A DNA stretch of 64,000 bases, taken from assembly GCF_002970915.1 (NCBI RefSeq), contig NZ_CP027190.1:62001-126000 (forward strand), written 5' to 3'. The DNA comes from Lactobacillus sp. CBA3605 (lineage in GTDB: Bacteria > Bacillota > Bacilli > Lactobacillales > Lactobacillaceae). The notes beneath the pieces are model-generated. The model worked only from the letters and a program-made list of their open reading frames with translations, ran no database searches and was not told the DNA's origin. The position numbers and the translations under genes are program-made. This document shows positions 17,738-28,198 of the stretch, one piece after another (the stretch's first letter is position 1; the number at the start of each line of letters is the position of its first letter).

Positions 17738-18676
17738 TTAATCAGTTGGTAATAGGGGTTCAACCCAAGTAGCGGTCGCCCCAGCGGCGGAAAGCTTTTG
17801 TGAAAGATTGTTTGCAATGCTAGCTTCAGGCGCGATGGCAATGAGACAGCCACCTTGGCCACTCCCCGTTAACTTTGCAGCAACGGCACCATTTTGACGG
17901 GCCACTGCTAGGAGCTGTTCTAATGCCGGATGGCTAACACCTAACGAACGCAAATCATCTTGTGCACCGTTCAAAGCCGTTGCTAAGGCCGTCAAATTGC
18001 CAGTCGCTAAGGCTGAACGTGTTTGTTCGGTGAGCTGACCTAAGTGCTCAATTCGACTTTGAATAGTTGTGCCTTCAACCATTAAGAGGTTTTTAACGGT
18101 GGCTACGGCTACTTTGGTCTGACTTTTAATGCCAGTATCTGCAATCACTAAATAACCTGGTAATTTAATGGGAATTGGAAAGTTTTCACGATCTTTAATA
18201 AACCAAACCGGTGAATTAGCACTGGCGGTTGCCACATCTAAGCCACTTGGTTGCCCATGAGTATAACTTTCGGCAATATTAGCAGTTCGGAGTAACTCCT
18301 GATGAGATAAAGGCTGTTCAAAGAAAGCATAAAGCGCCCGTGTCACCGCGACCGCCGCCGCTGCTGAGGAACCCATGCCGCGTTCTGAAGGAATATCACT
18401 GGTGATGTGGATGTCGAAGCCTTGATTAGGGCGCTCAAAACGAGCTAACAAAGTTTTAATTAAGGCTTGAATGCCCCCTAAGTTAGCACTCATCATTTGA
18501 AAATCCCCATTAAAGTAACGACTTTTAACCGTTTGAGCCGTATCACGGCGGTGAATGACGGCTTGCATTTGAATCGTCGAAATTGGTAAGGCGATGGCAG
18601 GTTGTCCGTAGACGACGCCATGTTCGCCAATTAAAATGATTTTGGCATGACTAGTGCCGGTAGCTAGATTTTTCAA
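17738..18676 (-). CDS. mvaK1: mevalonate kinase
   Basis: The 312-residue GHMP kinase is the first gene of the mevalonate operon and phosphorylates mevalonate. The N-terminal GTSHAKIILIGEHGVVYGQPA, the ATP loop SERGMGSSAAAAVAV and the third motif AKLTGSGQGGCLIAI are all present. AAAGG lies 11 bases before the ATG. HMG-CoA synthase and reductase are not in the window, which is normal for lactobacilli, where they lie elsewhere. Confidence 0.97.
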   Translation of the reverse strand: MKNLATGTSHAKIILIGEHGVVYGQPAIALPISTIQMQAVIHRRDTAQTVKSRYFNGDFQMMSANLGGIQALIKTLLARFERPNQGFDIHITSDIPSERGMGSSAAAAVAVTRALYAFFEQPLSHQELLRTANIAESYTHGQPSGLDVATASANSPVWFIKDRENFPIPIKLPGYLVIADTGIKSQTKVAVATVKNLLMVEGTTIQSRIEHLGQLTEQTRSALATGNLTALATALNGAQDDLRSLGVSHPALEQLLAVARQNGAVAAKLTGSGQGGCLIAIAPEASIANNLSQKLSAAGATATWVEPLLPTD

Positions 18677-19034
18677 TCGTGTCGCTGCCTTTCTAAATGG
18701 ATTAATAATAGGATAATGATACCTTAGAATTTGGTTTTTTGCTATGTTCCATTAGGGGACGGTTAGTAATTTATCGGATTTATAAAGAACAGTTACAAAA
18801 GTTTGAGTTAAACCTAATAAAAATTGGACTGGTTAGAACGAGTCTGGTGGCTAAAAGTTGAATCTGACCAGTTAGGCTAACAATTATGGTAAGCTTAGGG
18901 CTAAATTTTAGGACTGATTGGGTGCGATAACGCTTGAAATCGACCATAATTCGCTTTACGTCTATGCTATAATTTAAAGAGAATAATTTTTTTCAGAAAA
19001 AATAATATTAAAGACTGAATTTGGGGAAATGACC
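18677..19034. other. divergent promoter region between mvaK1 and dinG
   Basis: About 350 bases separate the two divergent units. On the plus strand an extended -10 element TGCTATAAT lies at 18965-18973 ahead of dinG; no good -35 is visible. The mevalonate promoter must also be here but I cannot place it with confidence. No ORF or RNA gene is evident. Confidence 0.5.
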
Positions 19035-21839
19035 ATGAAACCAAACACGACCTATGCCGTTGTTGATATTGAAACAACTGGTACTAGTGTTAAGGATGGC
19101 GATCGTATCATTCAAATTGGCTGTGCGTTCGTCAAAAACAATAAAATAATTAATACTTTTGCAGCGGATGTTAATCCACTAACGAAAGTGCCACCGGTGA
19201 TTGAAAATCTAACCGGTATTAGTAATGCGCGGGTGCGTAAAGCGCCGCCATTTGATGACTTGGCAGGGACGATTTATAGTCTTTTACAAGGCACTGTTTT
19301 TGTGGCGCACAATGTTAATTTCGATTTACCGTTCATCAACGCTGAATTACAACGAGTTGGCTATCCAGAATTGCCGATTCAAGCAGTTGATACGGTCTCG
19401 CTGAGTCAGATTTTATTGCCAACAGCCCCAAGCTTTCGGTTACGGGATTTAAGTGCACTATTAACGATTGAACACCAACATCCGCATGCTGCTGATAGTG
19501 ATGCAATTGCGACAGCCCATTTGTTTATCTTCTTGCAACAACGCTTAGCACATTTACCGCTGACAACGTTGCAACAAATGGTGCAGTTAACACCTGAATT
19601 ACCACGCGATACCGCGGAATTATTTGCGTATGCGTTGCAACAAGGAAAAAAGCATCCGGGACGATTACCACATGATTTGATGATTAAGAACGGTTTAGCA
19701 TTGCGCAAAAAAAAGTTGCCGCAACAACCAGTTGGCCGTAGTGATGCCCGCTATCCGCTGACTAAGGCGCAAAAAGTGCATTTGTTTGGTACGGATTTAC
19801 GGTATCGACCACAGCAAGCACGGATGATGAACCAAATTTATCGGCATTATACAAAAGCTAGTAGTCAAAATGAACCGTTATTAATTGAAGCACCAACCGG
19901 AACTGGTAAGACGCTAGGCTATTTATTGCCATTGGCGTACTTGGCGCAAGGACAACGGCAAGTTATCATTAGTACGGCCACAACGGTGCTGCAGAATCAA
20001 TTATTAGACCAAGGCATTCAACTCTTAAACGTGTTATTACCTAATCCGGTCACCGCAGTCGTCATTAAGGGGAATCAGCATTACGTTGATTTAGACCGGT
20101 TTGCGCGAGGACTGGCATTACATGAGCATTCCAAGCAGACGCAACTGCTAAAATTACGTGTGTTAGTATGGTTGACTACGACCACAACGGGTGATTTGGA
20201 TGAACTCCATCTGACCACTTACCAGGCGCCTTACTTTAAAGAAATTGCGCATCATGGGGTGGCCTCACTCAAGGCGGATGATCCGTTCTTTAAAGATGAT
20301 TTTTTACGGTTTCGGGATCAGCAGATGGCCCAAGCAACCTTCGTCATTACGAATCATGCTTATTTGATGCAACATGTGGCGCAATTAGGCAGTCGGCAGC
20401 AGCAGCCGTTATTGGTTTTAGATGAAGCGCAGCATCTCGCTGACGGTGTTTTACGAGAATCACGACAACGCTTCGACTTCAACTTTTTCATGGCGGCTTG
20501 TCATAGTTTGACCAGTCGGATTGATCAAGAACACGGGCTGAATCTACGGGCACTGTTTGCAGAACAACCACAATCCGATTATCGGTTAAAATTATTAGAT
20601 AATTCCTTGAATGATACGGATTTACATTTGCAGCAACTACAAGCGGCGCTAGCGCGCGACTTTGTGGTCACACAAAAAGGTGGCAGTCAGCCGGTTGAAA
20701 TTGCGATTACGACGGAAGCAGTCACAGCCTTTTTTGCCACGCATAATAGTTTGATTAAGCAGTTGCAGACGGCGATTGAAAATTGTTTCTTACAATTTCA
20801 ACAATTGAATGAACAATATCAACACGATCAAGCGGAGGTCTTACCTTCAGAACAACATGTCTTAGATGATTTTTATAATCGGATGCAGGATTTACGACAA
20901 GGCTATGATTTGTTACGAACGTGGTTAATGCCAGCGACGCGTGAACAGCGGGTCTTTTGGATTACGCTTAATCAGTGGCACGATCGTGGTAGCTTGAGTT
21001 TGTCAGGAAGTTTGATTGATACAAAGGGGTACTTTAAGGAACAGCTTTATCCGTATTTTAGTGCGCCTTTGTTTACGGGCGCCACGTTATTTGCGACTGG
21101 CAAGTCACAGTACGTTTATACCCAATTAGACCTTGATGAAAAGACCACAGCCCACCATCAATTATCAACCCCCTTTGATTTAGAAAAGCAGGCGCGGTTA
21201 TTGATTGCCACGGATGCCGTTGGTCAAGAATCACCAGGTGGCAAGCAGCGGGTCGCCTATTTAACGCAGGCAATTAATGCTATTGCGATGGCGACGCCCA
21301 AGCAAACGTTAGTCTTGTTTAATTCGTTGAACATGATTGAAGCGGTCTTTCATGGGCTGCATCAAACGAAGTTAAGTGCAGATCGTGAAATCTTGGCCCA
21401 AGGTGTCAATGGCAGTCGCGAAAAATTATTGCGGCGTTTTGTCCAAGGTGATCATGCGATTCTATTAGGGGCGGCCAGTTTTTGGGAAGGCATTGATTTG
21501 CCACAAGACCAATTAGAATTATTAATCGTCACTCAATTGCCCTTTGAATCACCAGATCGCACCACGACTAAGGCCCGCTACCAACAATTACGACAAGCTA
21601 AGATTAATCCATTCTATAATGAAGCCTTGCCGAAAGCGGCTTTACGGTTACGACAGGGCATCGGCCGGTTAATTCGTACGGAACAAGATACGGGTGCTGC
21701 GGTTATTTTAGATGATCGTCTTGTTACTAAGCGGTACGGACAAACGATTTTAAAGGCGTTACCCAAAACAATGCCACCAATTAATGGCTCAATTGCTGAA
21801 ATTACAACGGAACTACAAAGTTTTTTCAAAACTAAGTAA
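19035..21839 (+). CDS. dinG: DinG-like helicase fused to a DnaQ-type 3'-5' exonuclease
   Basis: Encodes about 934 residues. The N terminus is a DEDD exonuclease domain (YAVVDIETTGTS; residues about 5-165, with HNVNFDLPF and HAADSDAIAT), followed by an XPD/DinG-like superfamily 2 helicase with Walker A EAPTGTGKTLGY, DEAH-type VLDEAQH and motif VI QGIGRLIRTEQD. This fusion is the normal Firmicutes form. No Fe-S cysteine cluster like that of E. coli DinG is obvious. The second ATG (19035) is preferred because GGGGA lies 7 bases upstream; an ATG two codons earlier is too close to it. Expected role: DNA damage tolerance. Confidence 0.92.
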   Translation: MKPNTTYAVVDIETTGTSVKDGDRIIQIGCAFVKNNKIINTFAADVNPLTKVPPVIENLTGISNARVRKAPPFDDLAGTIYSLLQGTVFVAHNVNFDLPFINAELQRVGYPELPIQAVDTVSLSQILLPTAPSFRLRDLSALLTIEHQHPHAADSDAIATAHLFIFLQQRLAHLPLTTLQQMVQLTPELPRDTAELFAYALQQGKKHPGRLPHDLMIKNGLALRKKKLPQQPVGRSDARYPLTKAQKVHLFGTDLRYRPQQARMMNQIYRHYTKASSQNEPLLIEAPTGTGKTLGYLLPLAYLAQGQRQVIISTATTVLQNQLLDQGIQLLNVLLPNPVTAVVIKGNQHYVDLDRFARGLALHEHSKQTQLLKLRVLVWLTTTTTGDLDELHLTTYQAPYFKEIAHHGVASLKADDPFFKDDFLRFRDQQMAQATFVITNHAYLMQHVAQLGSRQQQPLLVLDEAQHLADGVLRESRQRFDFNFFMAACHSLTSRIDQEHGLNLRALFAEQPQSDYRLKLLDNSLNDTDLHLQQLQAALARDFVVTQKGGSQPVEIAITTEAVTAFFATHNSLIKQLQTAIENCFLQFQQLNEQYQHDQAEVLPSEQHVLDDFYNRMQDLRQGYDLLRTWLMPATREQRVFWITLNQWHDRGSLSLSGSLIDTKGYFKEQLYPYFSAPLFTGATLFATGKSQYVYTQLDLDEKTTAHHQLSTPFDLEKQARLLIATDAVGQESPGGKQRVAYLTQAINAIAMATPKQTLVLFNSLNMIEAVFHGLHQTKLSADREILAQGVNGSREKLLRRFVQGDHAILLGAASFWEGIDLPQDQLELLIVTQLPFESPDRTTTKARYQQLRQAKINPFYNEALPKAALRLRQGIGRLIRTEQDTGAAVILDDRLVTKRYGQTILKALPKTMPPINGSIAEITTELQSFFKTK

Positions 21840-21865
21840 GAAAGCGTTCCGTGCCCGGTGTAATT

Positions 21866-21874
21866 TGCTATAAT
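21866..21874 (+). promoter_or_regulatory. extended -10 promoter ahead of the ypmB-like gene
   Basis: TGCTATAAT is a perfect extended -10 element, identical to the one ahead of dinG. No good -35 hexamer is present, as is usual for extended -10 promoters. Confidence 0.55.
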
Positions 21875-21910
21875 TAGGCTATCTATTTTTTGAAAGGATC
21901 CGGAAAAACT

Positions 21911-22411
21911 ATGAGAGTTCAACGTAGAAGACGTCCAGAACGACTAATCATGATCATTTTATTAGTGGTCTTAGCAATTATTGTGGCCGTCTATGGGACC
22001 CTATGGGTGGCCCAACGTCCGGTGCACAATGCGCAAAAAACAGCTTATAGTTTAGCTGTTAGTAAAGGCAAGCTAAAAACGACGACGGCATTTTCTCAGT
22101 ATAATGGGACGGCTAGTTATTATGTGGTGACCGGGACTTCTAAAAAGAATGTACCAGTATATGCCTTGATTAAGACTAAAAAGCCGCATCAGACGACAAT
22201 TGTGAAGCAATCGGCAGGGATTACCCGTACGAAAGCATTACGTAAAGTTTGGTCAAAACGTAATCCTAGCAAGGTTATCAAAGCCACGTTAGGCGTGTAC
22301 GAAGGTCAAGTTGTTTGGGAAATTACGTATTTAAATCAGAAAAAAGCCCTTTGTTATGAAATTTTACAGTATGCTAATGGTAGTGAAGTAAAATCAATTA
22401 TTAATATTTAA
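21911..22411 (+). CDS. YpmB-like membrane-anchored protein (DUF5590)
   Basis: The 166-residue product has a very basic start (MRVQRRRRPERL), one transmembrane helix (about residues 12-33) and an extracytoplasmic alpha/beta region ending KVIKATLGVYEGQVVWEITYLN, which resembles the YpmB/DUF5590 domain (cystatin-like). An upstream TTG gives 7 extra codons but would swallow the AAAGGA ribosome binding site. It sits between dinG and aspB-asnS, as ypmB does in other Firmicutes. Function unknown. Confidence 0.8.
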   Translation: MRVQRRRRPERLIMIILLVVLAIIVAVYGTLWVAQRPVHNAQKTAYSLAVSKGKLKTTTAFSQYNGTASYYVVTGTSKKNVPVYALIKTKKPHQTTIVKQSAGITRTKALRKVWSKRNPSKVIKATLGVYEGQVVWEITYLNQKKALCYEILQYANGSEVKSIINI

Positions 22412-22433
22412 ATGTAAAGGAGCTCGTTCATCA

Positions 22434-23633
22434 ATGGAATTATCGCACAAAGTCATGCAGATTCAGCCATCCGCAACCTTAAAAATTAGTGCGCAAGCAA
22501 AACAAATGATTGCGGCCGGTATTGACGTTATCAATCTGGGAATTGGTGAACCGGATTATCAAACGCCGGAAAACATTAAGCAAGCGGCAATTACGAGTAT
22601 CACTAATGGTCAGGCTAGCTTTTATACGCCGGCAACCGGGTTACCTGCATTAAAACAGGCAATTAGTCAACGAATTATGGCCGATCATGGCTATCAATTT
22701 GACCCGAGCCAAATTGTCGTGACTGATGGGGCCAAAATGGCGTTATTTACGTTATTTCAGGTTATCTTGAATCCAGATGATGAAGTCTTATTACCAGTGC
22801 CTTATTGGGTGAGCTATTCGGAACAAGTTAAGCTGGCTGGTGGGGTTCCCGTTGAAGTTGGGACCGACCGACAACTACGGTTTACGATTGCGGATTTGGA
22901 AGCGCAACGGACGGTTAAGACCAAGGCGCTTGTCTTAAATTCACCACAAAATCCATCCGGGTTAGTTTTTAGTCGGGCAGAATTAACGGCAATCGTTAAT
23001 TGGGCGGTTCAACATGATATTTTAATCATTGCAGACGAAATTTATGAGAAACTATTATATAATGGCAATCATTTTACGTCGGTATTAGAATTAGATGCCG
23101 CCAATATGGACCACATTGTGCTAATCAATGGGGTCTCAAAAGCCTATTCGATGACTGGCTGGCGGATTGGTTATGCTGCTGGTCCCAAAGCAATTATGGC
23201 TAAAATGGGTGTGGTTTTAGGGCACGCGGCTAGTAATCCAGCGGCGGTTTCACAATATGCGGCCATTGAGGCGTTTGGAGGTGACCAGACGTCCGTGGAA
23301 ACAATGCGTCAAGGGTTTGAAAAACGCTTGAACGACTTGTATCCACTAATTAATGCGCTACCGGGCTTCAAGTTGCCAAGTGGTAAGCCAGCGGGGGCCT
23401 TTTACCTGTTCCCAGATGTAACGGAAACGTTACGTCTGACTGGATATGCGGATGCACCGGCGCTAGTGAGTGCTATCCTGACAGAGGCCCATGTTGGTTT
23501 AGTGCCAGGGGAAGCCTTTGGATTGCCTGGTCATATTCGGTTGAGTTATGCGACGGATTTAGAGTCGTTACATACCGCTTATCACCGGTTAAAAACATTT
23601 ATTGATCAAAAAATTGCTGAACAAGCGAAATAA
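22434..23633 (+). CDS. aspB: pyridoxal phosphate-dependent aspartate aminotransferase, class I
   Basis: The 399-residue fold type I aminotransferase has Lys236 as the PLP Schiff-base residue in [16 protein letters not shown], with NSPQNPSG and [12 protein letters not shown] as cofactor contacts and Arg in GWRIGY. It transfers amino groups between aspartate and 2-oxoglutarate. AAAGGAGCTC precedes the ATG. It is 17 bases ahead of asnS, the conserved aspB-asnS-dnaD order of Bacilli, which couples aspartate supply and asparagine charging. Confidence 0.94.
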   Translation: MELSHKVMQIQPSATLKISAQAKQMIAAGIDVINLGIGEPDYQTPENIKQAAITSITNGQASFYTPATGLPALKQAISQRIMADHGYQFDPSQIVVTDGAKMALFTLFQVILNPDDEVLLPVPYWVSYSEQVKLAGGVPVEVGTDRQLRFTIADLEAQRTVKTKALVLNSPQNPSGLVFSRAELTAIVNWAVQHDILIIADEIYEKLLYNGNHFTSVLELDAANMDHIVLINGVSKAYSMTGWRIGYAAGPKAIMAKMGVVLGHAASNPAAVSQYAAIEAFGGDQTSVETMRQGFEKRLNDLYPLINALPGFKLPSGKPAGAFYLFPDVTETLRLTGYADAPALVSAILTEAHVGLVPGEAFGLPGHIRLSYATDLESLHTAYHRLKTFIDQKIAEQAK

Positions 23634-23650
23634 TTGGAGGATTTAAATTA

Positions 23651-24949
23651 ATGGTGCAAGAAATCAACATTACACAAGCTAAAGACCATGTTGACGAAAA
23701 GGTTAAAATTGGGGTCTGGCTAACAAACAAGCGTTCAAGCGGTAAGATTGCGTTCTTACAATTACGTGATGGGACGGCCTTTTTCCAAGGGGTTGTCGTT
23801 AAGAGTCAAGTGACGCCTGCTGTTTTTGAACTCGCTAAAGAAGTTAAACAAGAAACCAGTATGTGGTTAACTGGGGTCATTCATGAAGATAGTCGCTCAA
23901 AATTTGGTTACGAAATCGAAGTTGAAGATATTGAAATCGTCGGCGAAAGTGAAGACTATCCGATTACTCCGAAAGAACATGGGGTTGATTTCTTAATGGA
24001 TCATCGTCATTTATGGTTACGGTCAACGCGGCCATGGGCGGTTATGAATATTCGTAACGAAGTTATCCGCGCAACATACGAATTCTTCAACCAAGAAGGC
24101 TTTATCAAGATGGATTCACCAATCTTGACTGGGAGTGCCCCAGAAGGGACCACTGAATTGTTCCATACTGAATACTTTGATCGGGATGCTTACTTATCAC
24201 AAAGTGGGCAATTGTACGCTGAAGCTGGTGCTTTAGCGTATGGCAAGGTCTTCACCTTTGGCCCGACCTTTAGAGCTGAAAAGTCTAAGACTCGTCGGCA
24301 CCTGATTGAATTTTGGATGATTGAACCTGAAATGGCCTTCATGCATCAAGAACAAAGCTTAGAAGTCCAAGAACGCTATATTGCTTTCTTAGTTCAAAGC
24401 GTCATTGACAACTGTAAGTATGCCTTGGATATTTTAGATCGCGATGTTGAAAAACTACAAAAGTATACGAAATTACCTTACCCACGAATTAGTTATGATG
24501 AAGCGATTGATTTATTAAAAGCGAATGATTTTGATGTGGAATGGGGAGCTGATTTTGGCTCACCAGAAGAAACTTTCTTGGCGGACCATTTCGACCAACC
24601 AGTTTTCGTTCTAAACTATCCTAAGGCCATCAAGCCATTTTACATGAAGCCACATCCAACGCGTAAAGACGTTGTGATTTGTGCCGATTTATTAGCGCCT
24701 GAAGGCTATGGTGAAATTATTGGTGGTTCTGAACGGGCTACTGATTACGATTACTTACTTGATCAAATTAAAAAAGCAGGCTTGGATCCTAAAGACTATG
24801 CTTGGTATTTAGATTTGCGCAAGTATGGTAGTGTGCCGCATGCTGGCTTTGGTTTGGGCTTGGAACGTTTCTTGACGTGGATTACCTCTGAGGACCATGT
24901 TCGTGAAACGATCCCATTCCCACGGCTATTGAACCGTATTTACCCGTAA
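23651..24949 (+). CDS. asnS: asparaginyl-tRNA synthetase
   Basis: The 432-residue class II synthetase has an N-terminal OB-fold anticodon-binding domain (about residues 1-110) and the catalytic core with motif 1 near [15 protein letters not shown], motif 2 [20 protein letters not shown] and motif 3 [15 protein letters not shown]. Length and motifs are those of bacterial AsnRS rather than AspRS. GGAGG precedes the ATG. No T-box is seen ahead of it because it follows aspB directly. Confidence 0.97.
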   Translation: MVQEINITQAKDHVDEKVKIGVWLTNKRSSGKIAFLQLRDGTAFFQGVVVKSQVTPAVFELAKEVKQETSMWLTGVIHEDSRSKFGYEIEVEDIEIVGESEDYPITPKEHGVDFLMDHRHLWLRSTRPWAVMNIRNEVIRATYEFFNQEGFIKMDSPILTGSAPEGTTELFHTEYFDRDAYLSQSGQLYAEAGALAYGKVFTFGPTFRAEKSKTRRHLIEFWMIEPEMAFMHQEQSLEVQERYIAFLVQSVIDNCKYALDILDRDVEKLQKYTKLPYPRISYDEAIDLLKANDFDVEWGADFGSPEETFLADHFDQPVFVLNYPKAIKPFYMKPHPTRKDVVICADLLAPEGYGEIIGGSERATDYDYLLDQIKKAGLDPKDYAWYLDLRKYGSVPHAGFGLGLERFLTWITSEDHVRETIPFPRLLNRIYP

Positions 24950-24970
24950 AATTTTAAATGGTTAGTAGGC

Positions 24971-25000
24971 AGGGAGTGAGACGAATTTGTCGCACTCTCT
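24971..25000 (+). terminator. hairpin between asnS and dnaD
   Basis: AGGGAGTGAGACGAA pairs with TTGTCGCACTCTCT with one mismatch. No T run follows, so it may be a weak terminator or an RNA processing site rather than a full stop. Confidence 0.4.
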
Positions 25001-25021
25001 GTTTGTTCAGGAGGTTATGTG

Positions 25022-25753
25022 ATGGAACCATTAGCACAAGCATTAGTCAATGGTGGTCAGACCAATATTGCCAATAGTTTATTAAGTCATTATCGCACCA
25101 TTGGTCTCACGAATGACGAATTATTAGTGTATTTGCAATTTAAACGGTTGATGGATCAGGGCGATCAATTTCCGGATGCGGGGGTCGTCGCACAAAGCTT
25201 AGGTGAGACAACGAATACTGTTTTTCAGCGATTACATGAAATGTTAGCTAAAAAGTTATTGACGATTGAGTCGATTACGGCTGCTGATCAAAAAATTCAT
25301 GATCGGTATAATTTTGATGGTCTCTATGATAAGTTGGCGGTAGCTTTGAAGCAAGCGCCAGCTACGACTACCACCACCGGGACTGAGCCGGCGTCCACTG
25401 AAAACCCGCGTCAAAAAGTGTTTAAAGCGATTGAAACTGAATTTGGTCGAGCACTTTCACCGATGGAGATGGAACGGATTAGTCGTTGGTTTGACGAAGA
25501 TCACTACGATCCCGAAATCATTAAGTTAGGCTTACAGGAAGCCGTTTTACGTCAGGTTTATAATTTGACTTATATTGATCGTATTTTGCTTAATTGGCAA
25601 AAACGGCATCTGACGACGGCAGTTCAAATTGAAGCTGATCGGCGCCAGGGGATTGAACAGCGTTTGAATTCAGCGCCGAAACCCCAACGACAGACGGGGG
25701 AGAATGCTGGGCCCCAGATGCCACTGTTTAAGTTAGGTGAGACTCAAAATTGA
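25022..25753 (+). CDS. dnaD: DNA replication initiation protein DnaD
   Basis: The 243-residue protein has the N-terminal DDBH1 winged-helix domain (about residues 1-100) and the C-terminal DDBH2 domain (about residues 130-205) with the YDPEIIKLGLQEAVLRQ and YIDRILLNW segment that matches the YxxxIxxxW motif. A Thr/Pro-rich linker separates them. DnaD helps load the replicative helicase at oriC and PriA-dependent restart sites. The ATG at 25022 lies 7 bases after AGGAGG; the GTG directly ahead of it is an alternative. Confidence 0.93.
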   Translation: MEPLAQALVNGGQTNIANSLLSHYRTIGLTNDELLVYLQFKRLMDQGDQFPDAGVVAQSLGETTNTVFQRLHEMLAKKLLTIESITAADQKIHDRYNFDGLYDKLAVALKQAPATTTTTGTEPASTENPRQKVFKAIETEFGRALSPMEMERISRWFDEDHYDPEIIKLGLQEAVLRQVYNLTYIDRILLNWQKRHLTTAVQIEADRRQGIEQRLNSAPKPQRQTGENAGPQMPLFKLGETQN

Positions 25754-25787
25754 GGGCTTAAACCCATTGAACTTGGAAGCATAAACT

Positions 25788-25831
25788 AAAAATGCACCAA
25801 CAGGCCATTTTAGGTCTGTTGGTGCATTTTT
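25788..25831. terminator. bidirectional terminator between dnaD and ponA
   Basis: AAAAATGCACCAACAGGCC pairs with GGTCTGTTGGTGCATTTTT between the convergent genes. Confidence 0.93.
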
Positions 25832-25844
25832 AGGTTGCAGATAA

Positions 25845-28166
25845 TTAATTACCCGTATTGTCATCAGTCGCCGGCTCAGTGGAACTAGCGGCGGTTGATG
25901 ACGAAGCGGCTTCACTGGAACTAGAACTGCTAGCGGCTTCCGAACTAGAACTAGCTTCGGAGCTACTGCTGCTACTAGCTTCGGCTTCCGAACTACTACT
26001 TGAAGCTTCGGATGAGGCACTAGATGATGATGACGATTCACTAGAACTAGCGGCACTGCTAGTGGTTGCATTGCTAGAACTGGCAGCGGGAGTAGAACTC
26101 GTCGATGAGGCTGAAGAAGCACTTGTGGTTCCTGATGAGGCCTGTGATGACGAGAAAACATGACCGACTACGTATAATTCTTGGAGACCGTTTCTAGTTG
26201 TTGTTGCAACTGAACTAGGCTTGGTCCAATCAGAATTTGGTGAATATTGTTGTAAGTAGGTCATCATTTCACGATAAATATCTTGCGAAATTTTTGACGT
26301 CGTTGAATCAATATAGCCATTCTTAGAATAAGCTTGATCATAACCAGTCCAAACTGAAACTGAATAGTTTTTCGTATAACCTGCCATCCAAGAGTCGATA
26401 TCGGCGTCTGATGGCACTTTACTCTTCCAATCACTTGGATAACCATCGGTCCCGGTCTTACCAGCTTGGTAAACGCCGCTAATCTTAGCGGTGGTCCCAG
26501 TCCCAGTGGAACTATTGATGACGCCTTTTAACATATCTGTAATCATATAAGCAGTTGATTTTTTCATGGCGCGTTTACCAGTACTGCTGTACGTGGTTGT
26601 TTCATTATCTTGACTGACAATTTTGTTGATATAGTAGGGCTTATGGTAAACCCCACCATTGGCAAATGCTGCATAAGCGCCAGCAACTTGCAAGGTCGAT
26701 ACATTAGCCCCAATTGCGTAAGCATAAGGAATCGTACCGGTGAAATTCATCCCTAGACCATTGGCAAATGTTTTGGCTTTAGTCCGGCCAACTTGTTCCA
26801 ATGTCCGTACGGCAGGAATGTTTCGGGATTGTACGAGCGCTTCACGCATCGTCATATTGCCTAATGTCTTGTTATCAAAGTCATTGACTGAAGTCTTACT
26901 ACCAGGATACTTATACTTAGTATCAGAAACAGTCTTGTAGGTCGGCCAGTTGAGATATTCGATTGCTGGTCCATAATCCAGAATTGGCTTCATGGTGGAG
27001 GCGTTGGAACGGTCAGTTTGGACTGCTCGATTCAAGCCGTACGTTACGTTCCCCGTTTTACGGCCACCAATCATGGCTGAAATCTTCCCGGTATACGAAT
27101 CGACTACTGAAACCCCTAACTGAAACTTATCGTTGGGGTAGGAGACATAGGTATCACTATTGGCAATCTGATAGAGCCGTTTCTGGGCGTTCATATTTAA
27201 GTTAGTATAGACTTTTAGGCCATCAGTATATGGATCGTAACCCTTGGCTTTAATGGCCGTGATGACTTCTTTTAGATAGGCATCGACTACTTTGTTTTTA
27301 TGTTGCTGGGTGACTAAGCTGGTATGTGTCTTAGCTAACCCAGTTTGAACATTCACACTTTTAGCGGCTGTCATTTGTTGTTTCGTGATGGCTTTATTTG
27401 AATACATTGCTTCTAAGACGAGGTTACGCCGGCTAGTAGCATATGAAGGATAGGTCGTTGGATCATAGTTAGTTGGTGATTGTGGCATCCCAGCTAATAA
27501 GGCCAATTGACTCAAGTTAAGTTGACTCAAGGACTTACCATAGTAATATTCTGCGGCGGTTCCCATGCCATAAACACCGTTTCCCATATAAACCTTGTTA
27601 ATGTAGAATTCCAAAATCTGGGATTTGCTAAAGTGTTTTTCAACATTTAGTGCTAGCCAAGCCTCTTGGGCCTTAACTTTAAGATTTCGATCGGAAGTTT
27701 TGGTTGAGAAAACGGATAACTTGACCAGTTGCATGGTCAGTGTACTCCCGCCTTGCATCCCCAGTGAGGACCCTTTAAGGTTACCTAGCGCTGCGCCGAG
27801 AATCCGGTAATAGTCGACCCCTTTATGTTGGTAAAAACGGCGATCTTCAATGGAAACAACTGCGCTTTTTAAAGTGGCAGGAATCTGATTAGATTTAACG
27901 TATTCTCGATTGCTGTTACCTAAATTAGCGAATAGTTTACCGTTAGCATCGTAAACACGCGTCGTGTTTTCACTTTTGAGACTACTTTCAGTAACTGTCG
28001 GGGAACTTTGGGCAAAGTAGAAAAATAGGCCAATGCCAGCCAGAATACCGACGACGGCTAATGCAATTAACGTTAAGATGATTCGACGTACCCAATGCTT
28101 TTTGGGTGGTTGGGTGGTATTTCGTTTACGCGCTACCCGTGAGTTTTGATTATTGTTACCTGCCAT
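25845..28166 (-). CDS. ponA: class A penicillin-binding protein PBP1A
   Basis: The 773-residue bifunctional peptidoglycan synthase has a cytoplasmic basic N terminus, one transmembrane helix (about residues 28-52), a GT51 glycosyltransferase domain with catalytic Glu107 in SIEDRRFYQHKG and GGSTLTMQLVK, and a transpeptidase domain with Ser390 in SxxK (STMK) and the KTG triad (GKTGTDGYP). The last about 95 residues are a low-complexity Ser/Ala/Glu/Thr tail. Together with recU immediately upstream it forms the conserved recU-ponA pair of Firmicutes. Confidence 0.96.
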   Translation of the reverse strand: MAGNNNQNSRVARKRNTTQPPKKHWVRRIILTLIALAVVGILAGIGLFFYFAQSSPTVTESSLKSENTTRVYDANGKLFANLGNSNREYVKSNQIPATLKSAVVSIEDRRFYQHKGVDYYRILGAALGNLKGSSLGMQGGSTLTMQLVKLSVFSTKTSDRNLKVKAQEAWLALNVEKHFSKSQILEFYINKVYMGNGVYGMGTAAEYYYGKSLSQLNLSQLALLAGMPQSPTNYDPTTYPSYATSRRNLVLEAMYSNKAITKQQMTAAKSVNVQTGLAKTHTSLVTQQHKNKVVDAYLKEVITAIKAKGYDPYTDGLKVYTNLNMNAQKRLYQIANSDTYVSYPNDKFQLGVSVVDSYTGKISAMIGGRKTGNVTYGLNRAVQTDRSNASTMKPILDYGPAIEYLNWPTYKTVSDTKYKYPGSKTSVNDFDNKTLGNMTMREALVQSRNIPAVRTLEQVGRTKAKTFANGLGMNFTGTIPYAYAIGANVSTLQVAGAYAAFANGGVYHKPYYINKIVSQDNETTTYSSTGKRAMKKSTAYMITDMLKGVINSSTGTGTTAKISGVYQAGKTGTDGYPSDWKSKVPSDADIDSWMAGYTKNYSVSVWTGYDQAYSKNGYIDSTTSKISQDIYREMMTYLQQYSPNSDWTKPSSVATTTRNGLQELYVVGHVFSSSQASSGTTSASSASSTSSTPAASSSNATTSSAASSSESSSSSSASSEASSSSSEAEASSSSSSEASSSSEAASSSSSSEAASSSTAASSTEPATDDNTGN

Positions 28167-28198
28167 GATGGTCTCCTTTAATGACTTGATAATTAATA

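Noticed and set aside
22390..23660. T-box leader for aspB or asnS
   Set aside because: The gaps of 22 and 17 bases are too short to hold a T-box, and no T-box sequence is seen upstream.
25858..26163. Plus-strand ORF rich in Leu, Ala and Glu, and a second minus-strand ORF rich in His, Pro and Val
   Set aside because: Both are shadows of the repetitive serine codons of the PBP1A tail in other frames.
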